DNA of 64,000 nucleotides, from assembly GCA_029532415.1 (NCBI GenBank), contig JAQOTA010000003.1, positions 37,503 to 101,502 on the forward strand. The letters are read 5' to 3'. This document shows, one piece after another, positions 35,690 to 48,018 of this stretch. The stretch comes from Marasmius tenuissimus (Eukaryota; Basidiomycota; Agaricomycetes; Agaricales; Marasmiaceae). Every line of letters begins with the position of its first letter. Position 1 is the stretch's first letter. Both the position numbers and the translations under genes were made by a program. The notes beneath the pieces were generated by a model that ran no database searches, was not told the origin of the DNA, and saw only the letters and a program-made list of their open reading frames with translations.

Positions 35690-37849
35690 CCAATCAGGGA
35701 ACCCAACCGCCGTTTCCCCTAGCCAAGACAAACACGATTCCGGGAGTTTCACGAGGGGGATGTGCTGTTGACAGGACCGGTGTGGTCAGACGAGATATAT
35801 ATTGATATTCCGACGTCCTCAAATCCATTCAAGAAGCGGGCAAGGGTCAAGGCGGTACGAAGACATCAATCCGCCAGGATTTACCCAAACTACAAATCCG
35901 CGGTCACTATCGTTACAATCGAGCCAGAGGCGAAGGAGGATATGGCAAACATGTGCCTGGTGAGTGTGAGTTATGCTTCATTATAGGCGTAGAATTAATG
36001 ATATCGTTTAGTTGTGGAATGAATTCTATCACACATACTCGAGTCACAGGTGGGGGATCATACCGGCGTGAGGATCAACCATTTTTTGAGCTGAACAGGA
36101 CTTTAGGTCGCCGTGGCTCACGCAAATGCTGGGGATATTGAAATCGGAGATGCCGGCTTTTGTCCTCCACGAAGGTATGGGGGCCTCACTAATAATGACC
36201 GAAGCTGACTATCCTGGGATACCAGGGCTGGCCAATGGATCGGAGCTCATCGAACGCTATCCCGATGACAGAACAGTATATTGGTACCTTTGGTACACAC
36301 TTGTACGTCCATTACACCTATTGAGCTGAGAAGCTTTGCTGAAAGTGTGTTCAGAACCTTACAGTTCAAGCACTTCGCGCAGATAACACTTCGACGTTTG
36401 CGGTGGGTAGACTACTCTGAGTGTTGGCCTGGCTGAAAATAGTACATCAGGTGTCGAGGTGGTTTGACGACTGGATGTTCAATGCCAAAACCAGGCTTGG
36501 CATTATGATGTCGCTTCTGCTTCCATCGGAGAGTGGCAGGATGAAAAGGGTTTCTATAGCCCACTACCACTTCCCCAAAGCACGCAGCCCCAACTCGATC
36601 CTGTGGACATCGCCGCGTACTTTGAGAAGACGGGTGGAGATGTTTTGGACCTCTACGCGTCAATGGGATGCACGCTCGAACGACAGCTGTCACATTTTGC
36701 AACCCATGAACTCTTGACCTTCGGGGCCGTCATCGAACCTTGGAGTGTTGGAATTATTTCCCACTTCCCTTCCACTCAACCCCCCGAATGGTACTTTGAG
36801 AATCGGAGTCACAATATCAAAGCCAGCTACCCCGCAAAAGGTATGCTCAATTTCTATCCATTTCAGATCAGTCCGGTCGTGTGTTGACTTTGAGTCCTAC
36901 AACATACACAACCCCCGATTGCATCTGTATTTCTCATTGCGCCTTCTCCTGAAGGAACGAACTCGAATCCGGGCTGCCTATCTCAGCCAGCATCCCTTTG
37001 AAGTATCTGACGTGACTCGTAAGTGCTGAATCAGTATTTCTACGCCAATCTTCATCTTGATCTAATATCTATATCCAGACTTTATTGACGAGATGGGATT
37101 CTCCCTCATCGGAGATTTGTCTCGTGCTCATACAGCCTCTCCCAGACCTGCATACCTCTTTTTTCCACCTCCTCAAGTCGAGTACATCAACGGGATGTAC
37201 TGTGTTTGTCATCCGCTTCCCAATCCATTATTCTACTGGGTGTCTGACCCAGAAGGAAAGGATGTGATCCCGGAAGAGAGCCGGATGGAATATGGCATAC
37301 CTGAGCTGGAGGTCAAGACATGGATCGGATCATGGTGGACAGATGACGAATATTAATAGGCTAAAAAGCATCTTCGTAACAAAGGTTACGGCTTGGACAG
37401 GAAGCAATATGCTCGAGATAAAGGCTATCCCGAGTTACTGAGAGGTGAGTGCACATCATGTCTTGAGTCGTGACATGACCTGATGCTTGGTTCAGGTAAT
37501 CCTCACGATAGGAGGATAGTCGACCTTGAAGATTCGGATTCAGATTTCGAAGATTCTTCTCACTCGGAATCTTATCTCACCTCGCCATCGAAGTTCTCGC
37601 TCATTGATACACCTATCAGTCCTAAAGCTGATCATAGTAAAGGCGAGTCGTTTACCGGTCGTCTGGCCAAGGGCTTCAAGCTTTGGATGAATAAGAATGG
37701 TATGAGTATATCATTGAATCATATGTGCCGACTCTCATGAGGTTTTTACAGCCAACAGGTCCTCCCGACGGGAGTCGAAATGCAGGGCCACGAACACAGG
37801 GAGTCTGGACGCGTACGAATGGGATGTGGTCGAATCTGAGGAGTCGTGA
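35690..37849 (+). pseudogene. gene-family copy E (first exon missing, stop)
   Basis: Copy E begins inside intron 1. The 3' flank of copy D (GTTGACTCAGCAA) passes straight into the end of intron 1 (AATCAGGGAACCCAAC...CCCTAG), and exon 2 starts at 35723 with the FHEGDVLLTGPVWS reading. Promoter and exon 1 are gone, which points to unequal recombination between tandem copies. A double stop TAA-TAG (37354-37359) after WWTDDEY is shared with copy C. The remaining exons are otherwise well preserved to TGA 37847-37849. Confidence 0.8.
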
Positions 37850-40095
37850 GACTTATGCAGCTACCACCTCGCCCCTGCTCTCTCTAGTTATAATTCTATG
37901 CTGTTGTCACCAGTATATACCACATTTCGTCGCATAATTTGTTCTTGTACATCCAACACGATATTATCTTTCCAATCTACTCACTCAAAAAGGACTCCCT
38001 CGTTCGAAAAAGATAGACTCAGCAAACAACTTCTGTTATTCGGCGATACTATTTGCAGGTCCGTGATTTGCAATCGCATTCAAGTCTGTATGAGTTCACT
38101 CCAATAACACGAAGTCGTGGGAGGTATGAGCCCCATTCTCTAGCTAACGCAATGGTCCACATTGTCAAAAGCTTCACCTCGGACCAGAGATTACCCCCGC
38201 GGGAAATGTAAGTTATTAGCAGCAGAATTTGAGGCGTTCGTACTGCGGCTATAGAATCAGTTTTCGCTTCAAGCCCATGTCCTTGTACTTATCCTTTTTC
38301 CTGAGACTATGCTTGTTGTGCTAGCCAAGTCGGCAGCCAATCTATCGATAGAAAAACATGTGGTTCAAGCGCAGGATATGACTTGTGTGTGGACTACCTG
38401 AATTATAATGATATTTTCGTAACAATAATGTCAGGAATACCGTGGTATGACGTTTAGACTGACTCGTAGATAATCATCCCCATACGGTACGACTGGAGGT
38501 TTTGGGATCTGAAAAAACCGGATGGCGGGAGCACCATGAAGAACCCATTTAGATCAGTTGGAAGCTGGACTAGATCACACCCATTGAAAGGGATGCACAT
38601 CAAACAAGTCAGTTCAAGAAGTTCTCCCGCACTGTCACAACCAACCAAAGGATTCGTAGCCACTTCATGGGAATATATGTTCACACTCGTATCTCGGCGT
38701 TAGGCGAGAGAAATGACGTTTGCATGCTCGCGTATGTTTCCCGAGTTCCTCGATCACTGGTGGCGCGAATACTGACACCTTATCTGAAGGGATCCTGAAT
38801 ACAATGTTCGACAGAAAGGCCAGAAATGTATCTCGAAAGCCGCAGCACGACAGTGCACTGCTCATAAAATACCAGCGCGAGTGATACCGAAGAAGTCTTA
38901 ACCAGGATTCACAGGAATGGATGAATACCTAAGGACAAGATGTGTCGCTGTTGATGCGGTCGAGGACAGTCCGTTGAGTGATCTGAGGTCTGTGTATTCC
39001 AGAATCTAGGCTCGATAGGGTTAGAGCAGAACTGTCGTTGGAAGTCAGAGCAAGGGGTATCACCATTGGGTCCAACTGCTATTTGAGATGATACGGTGGA
39101 GTAAGCCCGCAGGGTGGTGGTTTGGATATTCGATAGTCCGCGCTGAGTACCAAAATGCCGCTTGGGAGACGGCCTATCAATGGTAAGGCGATTTTGTCTG
39201 GAACTCACCTCACTGGTAGATCAATTGAACACACCCCATTTCTACCGCCCATGCATCTACAGTATCACGGATGAATTGGCCAACCGAATTGTAGGCCAAC
39301 TGATGAATGAAGGTTTGAGCACGTCGTCTGTACGTCCCATCCACAAATGCTGATTGGAAGGTAGGCCGAGGCACGTAGAGTTTGATGTTGAGTGTGCGAT
39401 GGGATCTACCCAAATGTTTCTATTCGTGATAGAACCACGGATGACGGACAGCTCAATGATGACCCATAGATCATTAGGTAGTAGGCGAGGATCAGGAACT
39501 CGAGGAGCCATTTAAACAATGCGATCCGAGTCTCGATTCAAGGATATCAAGATATTCAGCTCTCGAGCAAAAACTAACGTTGGCACCTCAACTCACCCAA
39601 ACTCAAGTTGGTTGTGAGGCTGAAAACATGGCCACATTGAACTTGACCAGCAGGCTTCACATTAGTAGGGCTTATCAGGTTCAAGCAAAGAACACCCCGA
39701 CGAAAGCGAATCATTTGGAATCTCGAGTCGTATCGATGATCACCGGATCAGCTTGCGTGAAACTTGTGGTGCGTCTCAACCTTACCTCAGGCTTCTGATC
39801 TGTTTCACGCCATGCTGACACTGAATGCATATGGGAAGAAAATGCTGGACTGAATATGACTGTAAGCTGTGAGTGAGATGATGATAACACTCGTAAATGT
39901 TGTCCTGCTGGAGCAAAGTAAGTACACCGACCGGTGGCGTAGCTGCTCCTTGTGATCACTGTGTTGATAACGTCCGGATTGGGGCTGCCTACGGATACCA
40001 TAAGTGTTCAAACGAAATCGTGGATGTCGTTACTCACCAAAAGCAAAGCTTCGATTCCCCTCCCCCTTCACCCCGGCTATCCCTGTCCCACCAAT
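37850..40095. repeat. 3' flank of copy E, duplicate of the B and C flanks
   Basis: See 12457-14200 and 22798-24240. The site matching the solo LTR insertion is uninterrupted here (CGTGGATGTCGTTACTCACC around 40018-40037). No gene is supported. Confidence 0.6.
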
Positions 40096-40318
40096 GACGG
40101 ATAGCTTGATAAAGACGGAGACTCAAGCCCAAGGTAAAAACAAGCGAAGCCGTTTAGAACAGACGAGCCGAGATAATCTACGGAAATTTATTTCGCCTCC
40201 GAGTGTCTCCTTACCGGTATGTATTCCAATCTCCACTCTTTCAGTCTCACGCACGATAATGACTGAGCCCCTTGACAACCCCGCAGGGTCGTCCGAGACC
40301 TCTGATTCGAATGTATAG
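40096..40318 (+). pseudogene. small ORF relic (TDSLIKTETQAQ)
   Basis: ATG 40096 opens a charged frame (RLEQTSRDNLRKFI). An intron GTATGT...TTTCAG (about 40217-40244) can be removed to reach EPLDNPAGSSETSDSNV and a TAG. The B-block paralogue is disrupted by an early stop. The KRIREHELEFK segment further on (about 40545) is probably from the same former gene. Function unknown; most likely a relic. Confidence 0.35.
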
Positions 40319-40760
40319 GCGAAGTGTTTGAGTTATCTGTGAACAAGGACAAGTCCCCAGTACATCAATATCAGTTTCAGTGAGTGTGCCCATATAACCA
40401 TTGGTTAATTGAAGGCCCTGTTCCCCCTCTGACGCATTATGCTGCCTGCTTTTGACCAAAAACCACCCGAGGCTTGGGAAAGTAGTTTGAAGCAATCCAT
40501 TCGGGAGATGGGAATAAGCAGGGCTCGAATGAGAAGATGATGCTCAAACGGATCCGTGAGCATGAGCTTGAGTTCAAATCATAGTGGGAGGCAGAAGATG
40601 AGTTATCCGGCTGATTGTTCGAGGTTTGAGAGCCCACGCCCCGGGCATTGAGGCTAGGGTCCCCGTATTCTGCAGCTATGCCATTCAACACCCTAAAATC
40701 GCAAAGGAACGCGGTTGTGGGAGCATGGAAACAGCACAAGACCGCCCCTCAAGTAACTCA

Positions 40761-43155
40761 CCCGGCGGCAAAGCGCCGGAAAGCTTCGGTTCGGAGCCGG
40801 AGCCCTTTCTTTCCTGTTCGCTTCCGTGATCTCTTCCCTTCTCGTCTCCTTTTCTCCCTCCACCTAGACAATTCTCTTTGTAGGTGGGATCGCAAAGTCT
40901 TTCGATACTTTCCTCTAATACAACAGCTGCCAGCTAGAATTTTAACCGGTCTGGCACGCAACCATAACGAAGTCGAGCGTTGGGACTGATGGAACTGAAT
41001 CACGGACTGGACTTCGGTACGCTCTCATGTCTCACTTTTTTGGATACCCCTCTTCGTTGTCCGCCTGTTTATTTTCCTTCTGGTGCCTGGGATTGTACTA
41101 ATAAAGTTGCGCAGACTCCACCATCCGAGGTCAAGGTCACGAACGTCGTCACCAGAAGACACACACCCTGACTTTCAACCTCTTCAGACCTTGACTTTGG
41201 TCGTTTTTTCTCGCTCTTTTCGCCCACATATCCCTCTCCTGGCGCTGCTAGGTCTATTATGACATGTCGCCCTCTGCCTTTCTTTGTGCGGGTTTCGTCG
41301 TCTGTCTTTGATAGACCAGTGTCCTTTCTCTTCGCATTGTTCTTTCCACGCTGGACCAACGGTCTCGCAGATGGTCGGCATTGCGAGCACCGTTCTCAAA
41401 TCTTTGGCTGGAGTGGTTATGCTTTCGTTGCTCATCTCTCCGTTCCGCATCTCAAAGTAACCCACGCCGAGACTCGCTATTTTCATAATAATACCAGTCT
41501 GAGACCTCATCAATCATTTTCTATACACCTTATCTCGGGCTCAGGTCCACGAGTTATAACATGGCCTTTCTTCGCCTGACCAAGGCAACAATTCGCCTCC
41601 TTCGATTTTGGGCTTTGTATTTCTCCATTTTCTTTCTATTCATCGTTCGAGACACAATATTATTCTTCCCGTGTCTTTGGCAGCCCTGTAATCGAGACGA
41701 TGTCCGTTGTGATTTGCCGTATACGTATAGCTCTCCTGATTTTGGCCTCACCGTCGGTCCGTGGCTGGACTTTTCCCTTCCTTCATTCCACACCAAGTTT
41801 CTCGCCAATTTTCTTGTTCTCCTTGCTGGGTACTCTTTTCGGCCAATTGTGTCAGTCCTCGGCATGGTTCTATGCCACCCTCAGACTCGCTCGCAGGGGT
41901 CGCTTGCTTCTCACCTTCTCTGTGTGACGCCTGCTTTTAGGTTGGTTTGCATGCGGGTGACATTCGAGCATCACTGTCCGCCGTTTTCTGGCCTTTCCCT
42001 ATCTCACCATTGCAAAATGACCTGTACCGAGTTCTCCCGACTCTAAGTCTTCAGCTCAGTGTTGGTCTAGTGCCCGATCTTCCTTTCGGCTGCGACTGTT
42101 GTAGGTTCTCTTTGCATCTGTGATGTGACATCCACTGCTTTCACTTCCCATCTATCTTTTGACTTTTGTGGTTCTGTCTATGCGCATCATTCAACACTCA
42201 GCTTCTCTGTCTCTTTTCACTGTCAAGTCTCTCTCGGCGTCTCGTCTGTCGCTATAGCTCCCTCCTTCACCTCTGTCTTACCATATCCATGATGTTGTTC
42301 TTCTCGTACCACACTTGATACAATGCCGATGATATCCCGGATCCTCTGCCAGAGTATCTATTTCTTTCCCTTGCTCAGTGTCCACAATTACTTCTCTCTA
42401 GCCTCAAAGACACTCACATCGGTCTTTGGCGGGATAATATCTCGCCCAGACTTTGCAGGCGTGTTGGCCTGCCGTCTACCCTCTTTCCTTGTTACGTCTG
42501 CCCTCACGCCGTTATAGGGCACGCTCAAGAGTATAATTTTCTTCGGCTTTTCGTAATCCATAGTATCCTTCCCATACTTTCACATTGCTCGCCTATGCTC
42601 CCCAGCTCTCCGTCTTGGACGGGGGCTCAGGCATACCCCCTTTTTGGTTCCTTTCTCACTCAACCAGTCGTCCCGTTGTCACTTGTCCATAATACTCTCC
42701 CCGGCCGTGAGGTTTGAATCATTTATGCGTTGGCAGGCTTTGTTGCAGTACAGATTCACTCGCTAAATGTATTTCCAGCTGCCAGGGCGCTGTCCTTTCT
42801 ATCCCCGACTTCTGTCACATTATTCTTCATCAACCTCAATTGTTTACTTGCCGATTGATATGGATAGTCGGGAATGCATCTTTCCCTTCTGCCCATCATT
42901 ACCGCTCGCATTTGACATTGCCGATCGGTCCTTTACCTACTCGTTACCTCTTTCATATCACCGTTGCTCGCTCAACCCGAGCTATAACAATACCCAGCCG
43001 TATACGAATGAGACTATTTGTGACCACTCTATGTTGACTGTTCATATGAGAATCACGCCGCGACACGTTTATAGGTTTGAGTAGTAAGTACGGAGATGAT
43101 GGTGAGGGCAGGGTGCAGGCGGATCGCTGAATGGAAGGTTCTAAGTCCAATTGTA
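40761..43155. repeat. pyrimidine-rich non-coding block 2
   Basis: Paralogue of 15459-17757, beginning with the same GC hairpin (40761-40780). A 161-codon frame starts at 41561 and has a hydrophobic N-terminus, but the matching frame is absent from block 1, so it is treated as fortuitous. Homology ends at about 43155. Confidence 0.55.
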
Positions 43156-43415
43156 TACCGTACTATGAGTTAAGGAATCCCGTGGTTTCTGGCAAAACAA
43201 GCAGAATGGTCTACATCACCGCAATCATAGGCACCATGCTGTACGAGCTCCGGGAAGGGATAAGTTGTTACACTCAAGAGCCAAACGACATTTGATAGCT
43301 ACTTCTGAATCTGAGCCTTCGTATAGATAAAAAAACGGAATAGACAAGACTAATGAAATAAATAGGGAGAGTTGGAGATATTCAACATCATCTCGAAGTT
43401 ACGGGGCCATCTAGG

Positions 43416-45033
43416 TCATCCGGAAGGACTTGTTCTCCCCTTGGTGGCATCTCTTTCCACATCATCAATCCCTAAAGCCTCAACTCCAGTGTGTGAGCGA
43501 ATGTCGAGCGTCACTCGGGTGTCATTTGTATTGTGTCCTGTTTGATGTTCCCTTTCTGCAAAGTGCATGGACTCGACCATCTGTTGAACACTGTCCACAG
43601 ATTTACCATATGCGACACGGACAATGATTAGTGTAGGTGCTAGGCCCTGAAAAATCAACAATGTCATGAATGTAAAATTCCAGTCATATTGCAAGCCCTC
43701 AAGGTACTCACTGACATCAGCGTAGCAACACTGCTAAGATCAATAGGAATCTTCCCAGTATTATCCGGATCTAGTGTTAAGGGTATAATGCTCGACACCA
43801 AAAGGGTCACTGGGTACAAGGACCCAGATTCCAGCCTACAGCATAGCATCAATGAAGCCTTGGAACTCTTGTTGACAAATGACTGAACGTACATAGCAAT
43901 GACAATTGCCTTGTATCGTGGCATATTCAATGACATTCCCTCTTGGTGTCGTGTCTCCCGAGTGATCTGCCATATTTTCCAGGCTGATAATCCCAGATTC
44001 TTTATGTGAACAGGCAGAAAAGGAGCGGATAGATCAACGCACCAGTTAAGAGGGACAGTAAACTATTGGCCACCGCAGTTGCAATGGAACCTCCCATGCC
44101 AATGTCCGTGGCCGTACGAGAAAGAGATTTCATGGAAGGATAGGCCATCCGGAGAGTGTACAATACTGATACTGCAAGTAGGATACCTGGTATAATGAGG
44201 AGATAAAGGTGTCGCCCATCAGTGGTTTAAATCAAGGCATAGAGACAAACTGGAAATAATACCATTCAGTACAAAAGCCATGCTTGACAAAGTGTACAGG
44301 AAGACCCTGTTTGATCCCCAGATGATGTAGCATCGGTGAATCTATGTTATAAAGAGAATCATCAGTGTGAGTCCCCATTATGCATAGTTCTACTCACAAG
44401 CATTATATCTGCAATACCACTTCCAGGAAGTGATTCAGATAAGCAACAACAAGATAAAGAAAGGACAAGTATACTTCATGAGAGCAGATACAAAGTTGCA
44501 TACAGTCCTATTCAAATATATGAGTTTTAGAAAGTAAGATAAAAGAATGCAAGTATGAACTTACACCCAACCAGTCTTTATGTCATCCTTTCGCAAGTAT
44601 TCCACAACTGATTCAAAATCCCTTGTCTTTGAGGCGCGGAATAATACAAGAGTCTGGTGTATTGTCCCAAACAAGCTGATTGTGACAAACAGGCTTGCAA
44701 GTACAAATAAGCATACAACACATGTCATATACAGCCCAAATGTAGGCCCTTTGCGATGGTATAGTGTGTGTGTGCAGAGTCCAAATACAATGCTGTACAT
44801 GCCTACTCGGTCGGGCAATCAGTACTAGCAGTGAGTATGATTGACATAAAACCCACCATAGACAAGAAGCATAGACTAAACAGGTGATTTGTGAGGATCA
44901 TTCTCTGGTAAAGTTTGTGGAAGACAACAAGTCATTGGGATTGACTCACAGGAAGTGTGGCAATTGGAGCTACAATGACTGTCTGAGCAGAGAGGAAGGG
45001 CTCTGCAGCAGCTTCAAGTCCATTGGAGGACAT
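43416..45033 (-). CDS. multi-TM membrane protein (basidiomycete RCYxIWGS family)
   Basis: The gene starts at ATG 45033 (MSSNGLEAAAEPFLSAQ) and ends at TGA 43416-43418. Exons are separated by short introns, several clear: a GTGAGT donor after IATLP, GTTTTA...CCGAG before VGMYSIVFG, GTACGT...TGTAG between IVIAM and LESGSLYPV, and GTGAGT...TTTCAG before GLAPTLIIV. Hydrophobic segments (CVVCLFVLASLFVTISLFG, ILLAVSVLYTL, SLYPVTLLVSSIIPL) and the RCYIIWGSN motif fit a seven-helix membrane protein family common and uncharacterised in Agaricomycetes. The C-terminal tail is soluble. The exon that should link GWV to SGSGIADIMLI is not resolved and may contain a defect. Role unknown; often suggested to be receptor-like, without proof. 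Confidence 0.72.
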
Positions 45034-47085
45034 GGTAATTTTTGAGTGTTGGGAGACAAGGCCTAGTGATTGTGATTTACAGGACATACATTTATATGAA
45101 GCAGTCAGTTACCCCAACTTGGATGTGGACCTCCATTACAGGCATTGACAAATTTTAATCCCACTTTGATCATCTCATGGGCTGCCGTATTGAGCTGGTT
45201 TGAGAGGTTAACAGGGCTCTCATGATCTCTAGTGAGATGAAAGGGAGATGAGTGTGAGGAGCAATGCGCTCAGCTAGTTACAGGTTGAGTTTAATCCTCA
45301 ACCTCAAGGCTCAGACTTCCGACACTGCTCGAGGCTATTTATGATTGTTGATGGCCATACAACTAGGTTGCCTGAGATGAGCTGCATGTGTTCCAACCTT
45401 ACATGAGGTCAAACACTATCAGTTGTGGTGAGAAGATCACCGAGGGAGACATACAAGATCAAGCATGTTGTATCCTGATTGGATGGGGTTGAAGATTTAT
45501 CCACTCATCACTGTCTCAGCTCCCCCATTTTCCATGTGGCCAATTAAGGTACAAGGGCTATGCTCATTCCAATCCGGTTCCTTTGCGGAACAGTAGTCCA
45601 AATCTGGTACTTACCAACAATGAGGCCTTTTAATCAATTTGCTCAAAGTTTCACCCCATTCTAGTCTCTCGACATTCGTGAAGGTTACCTGTATGAGCAA
45701 GGGTAGATAGTTTGACCCTTGAAGACTGGCTTCTAAGAAAGGATAATCACATTCATAATGATCACAGTAGTTGCAAAGATCTGAGTCATAAATGATTGTC
45801 AAGACAACCTGTGCAAATTTTCCTTGGCCTATGCGGCAGTAGGGTGCAGACTACAGCGGCAGGCAAGATTTTCAAACAATGCGAGGCAGTGAAGCGAGAT
45901 TCAGTCGCGTCACTTGAGATGACTGACCTTGATCTTTTGAGATATGACTCTTGTGGTTAGGACACGAGTGCTCTCTCCCCTCGGTGCCTTCTTTGTGGCT
46001 GTCAGGTAACGTCTCAGCTTCACTTGGTTTCCAATTCACCCTCAGGCCGACCCGGTCATTTCTCGGAGATCTTTGCTTCTTTCTCGGCTGCAATTCTCGC
46101 AACATGCCAATGCCCTGCGATTATCTTCACTATATCCTAATCACGTCCTCCCAGGTCTCACTTCGCCAAGCTCTGATAGACCGGGGCGACAGCGGAGGTT
46201 CGAAAGTTCCAAGTGGAAACCACCAAAGTGGGAGCATGTTCGATGTCACCTTGTTATTTCCACTGTCCTCGATGGCAGGCAGGCGTAATGAAATCGCCGT
46301 ATCCGAATGGAGATGTGTGAAAGGGGAAACTGAGACTTGAGGAGCAATCAGTGTTGAAGCAACTGTAGACATGAATGAGCTTGATTATCATCCTGACTTG
46401 CTGCCGACACACTCTTGGCTCGTCCTGATCAGCAAAATGTCAAAGTGGTAACTCGTGGTGATTTTCGCGTAACCCTGAGACTTTGCGACCAACCATACGG
46501 TGGCAAAATTAACAGACATTCAAGGCCATTGTCTGATAATGCCGACTAATAAAGATGTGACCGTGTCACGTGAAGCGATTTAGAGTATTCCTGGCCATTC
46601 TCCCGTATTCTGACGAAGAAACACCCTCCAGCAACGTTCGGGACTTTCTCTGTGATTGGTAGTTGACCTGGGTACACATCAAATCGAGTTTCAACAATGT
46701 GAGTCGTGATCGGAGCACTGAATTCCAGCGAAGCATGGAGGTGATACAGGTTACTTGGGCTGAAGGAGTTATCTGTGACTCAAAGACAATGACGAAACAC
46801 GAACAACCTTGTACGCACTTATGTGAGTACTGCTAACCGCTATCGACAGCTCCAGTCTCCAGAGCCCGACAATGAAACGGCGGATTCCATTTGTCGATTC
46901 CGACTACCGAGTCTTGTTTATTCACGGTGACTTTGAGATACATGGTATCAGAGAATTCGGAGTAAGCAGATCTGTAGACAGATGGCGTTGAGGAGGCACG
47001 CGGTCAAATTATTGTGGCAACCAATTTCTAAATTCCCTGGCTTGAATGCAGACTTCCAAAGCCAGCCTAACTAATGTGAGTGCAC
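45034..47085. other. intergenic, no supported gene
   Basis: A 129-codon plus-strand frame (45951-46340) and an opposing 77-codon frame overlap each other without family signature or splice chain. Neither is called. Confidence 0.35.
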
Positions 47086-47300
47086 TATAAAGGGCGGGGT
47101 GGGTGGACATGATAGTCATTGCCCACTCGAATTAGTGACCACTGATCTCGAGCTAGTGCAGAAACATGTGCCATTTACAATTCATTACTACCAAACATCT
47201 TCCAGTGTCTGTTATTTCTTACTCGTCGAAACGCCTATTGGATCCATATGCCCATGGTCATGATCAAAACCCAACCCGACGGGAGCTTCGAGGTCCTTAA
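47086..47300 (+). CDS. candidate 44-residue ORF behind a TATA box
   Basis: TATAAAG at 47086-47092 lies 74 nt upstream of ATG 47166, which opens a frame of 44 codons (MCHLQFITTKHLPVS) to TAA 47298-47300. A shorter frame in another phase (MPMVMIKTQPDGSFEVLN) overlaps it. Either could be the first exon of a small gene. No family recognised. Confidence 0.25.
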
Positions 47301-47511
47301 CTGACCGTTTGAGGCTACAATGATCGCCATTCAAACCGTTTGAGTCCCAGGTCTAGGATCTGGCCTCTACGGAACTCGACTGGTAGAGGAACCTAGATTT
47401 CTTCGTCAGGTCGTGTTTTCCCGAGGAACGAGCTCTCGACACAGGGTACGGCTACGAGTATTGGAAAGCATCAGTAGATACTGAGTAGGAAAAATGAGGG
47501 GAAACGTACCC

Positions 47512-48018
47512 TCAAGGAACCTTGTCACCCATGTTTTCCCTCCATTCGTGTTCTCTTCCTGCCATAAACCACACGCCTTGAAAGTGAGCAAGCTGTGATC
47601 CGCGAGAACAAGAAACCAAGCGCATGTTCAGGGAAATAATTCTGTCGGAGTTGCCGGTGGCTGAAGAGAGTAAGGGTCTACAAGTATGCTTTAGAGGCGA
47701 ACAGCCGAACGAAATAGCATCCCCTCTACGACCTGGAAGGTGTATACGGAGGTAGAAGAGGGGAGAAAGGCAACAGATTCCGAAAGCGGCGGTGACCAAC
47801 TCTGACCATAAGCCAAACCCAAGGGTTCGTGTATGTAGGCTCCAGCGAATAGCATCGAAGGCTTGAGCTCTCGAGAAGATCGTAATGGGGGGAAGGGTTT
47901 CTACGGCGCGGGGAGATAGATCTAGCGAAGCACCCGAACGTCGGGGGTTAGAGCGAAAGGGAAGGGAGTTATAATGTTTGAGCCGGTATGTTGACTGAAT
48001 CTTATTCGTAGTTACCAT
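47512..48018 (-). CDS. hypothetical ORF, 168 codons
   Basis: An uninterrupted minus-strand frame with a hydrophobic centre (LVTAAFGICCLSPLFYL). Start MVTTNKIQSTYRLK. There is no family signature and no support beyond length. It could be a chance frame or part of a decayed gene. Confidence 0.25.
   Translation of the reverse strand: MVTTNKIQSTYRLKHYNSLPFRSNPRRSGASLDLSPRAVETLPPITIFSRAQAFDAIRWSLHTRTLGFGLWSELVTAAFGICCLSPLFYLRIHLPGRRGDAISFGCSPLKHTCRPLLSSATGNSDRIISLNMRLVSCSRGSQLAHFQGVWFMAGREHEWRENMGDKVP

Noticed and set aside
41561..42046. 161-codon frame with hydrophobic N-terminus
   Set aside because: The duplicate block at 16.2-16.7 kb does not keep this frame, and the sequence is compositionally biased; likely a chance frame.
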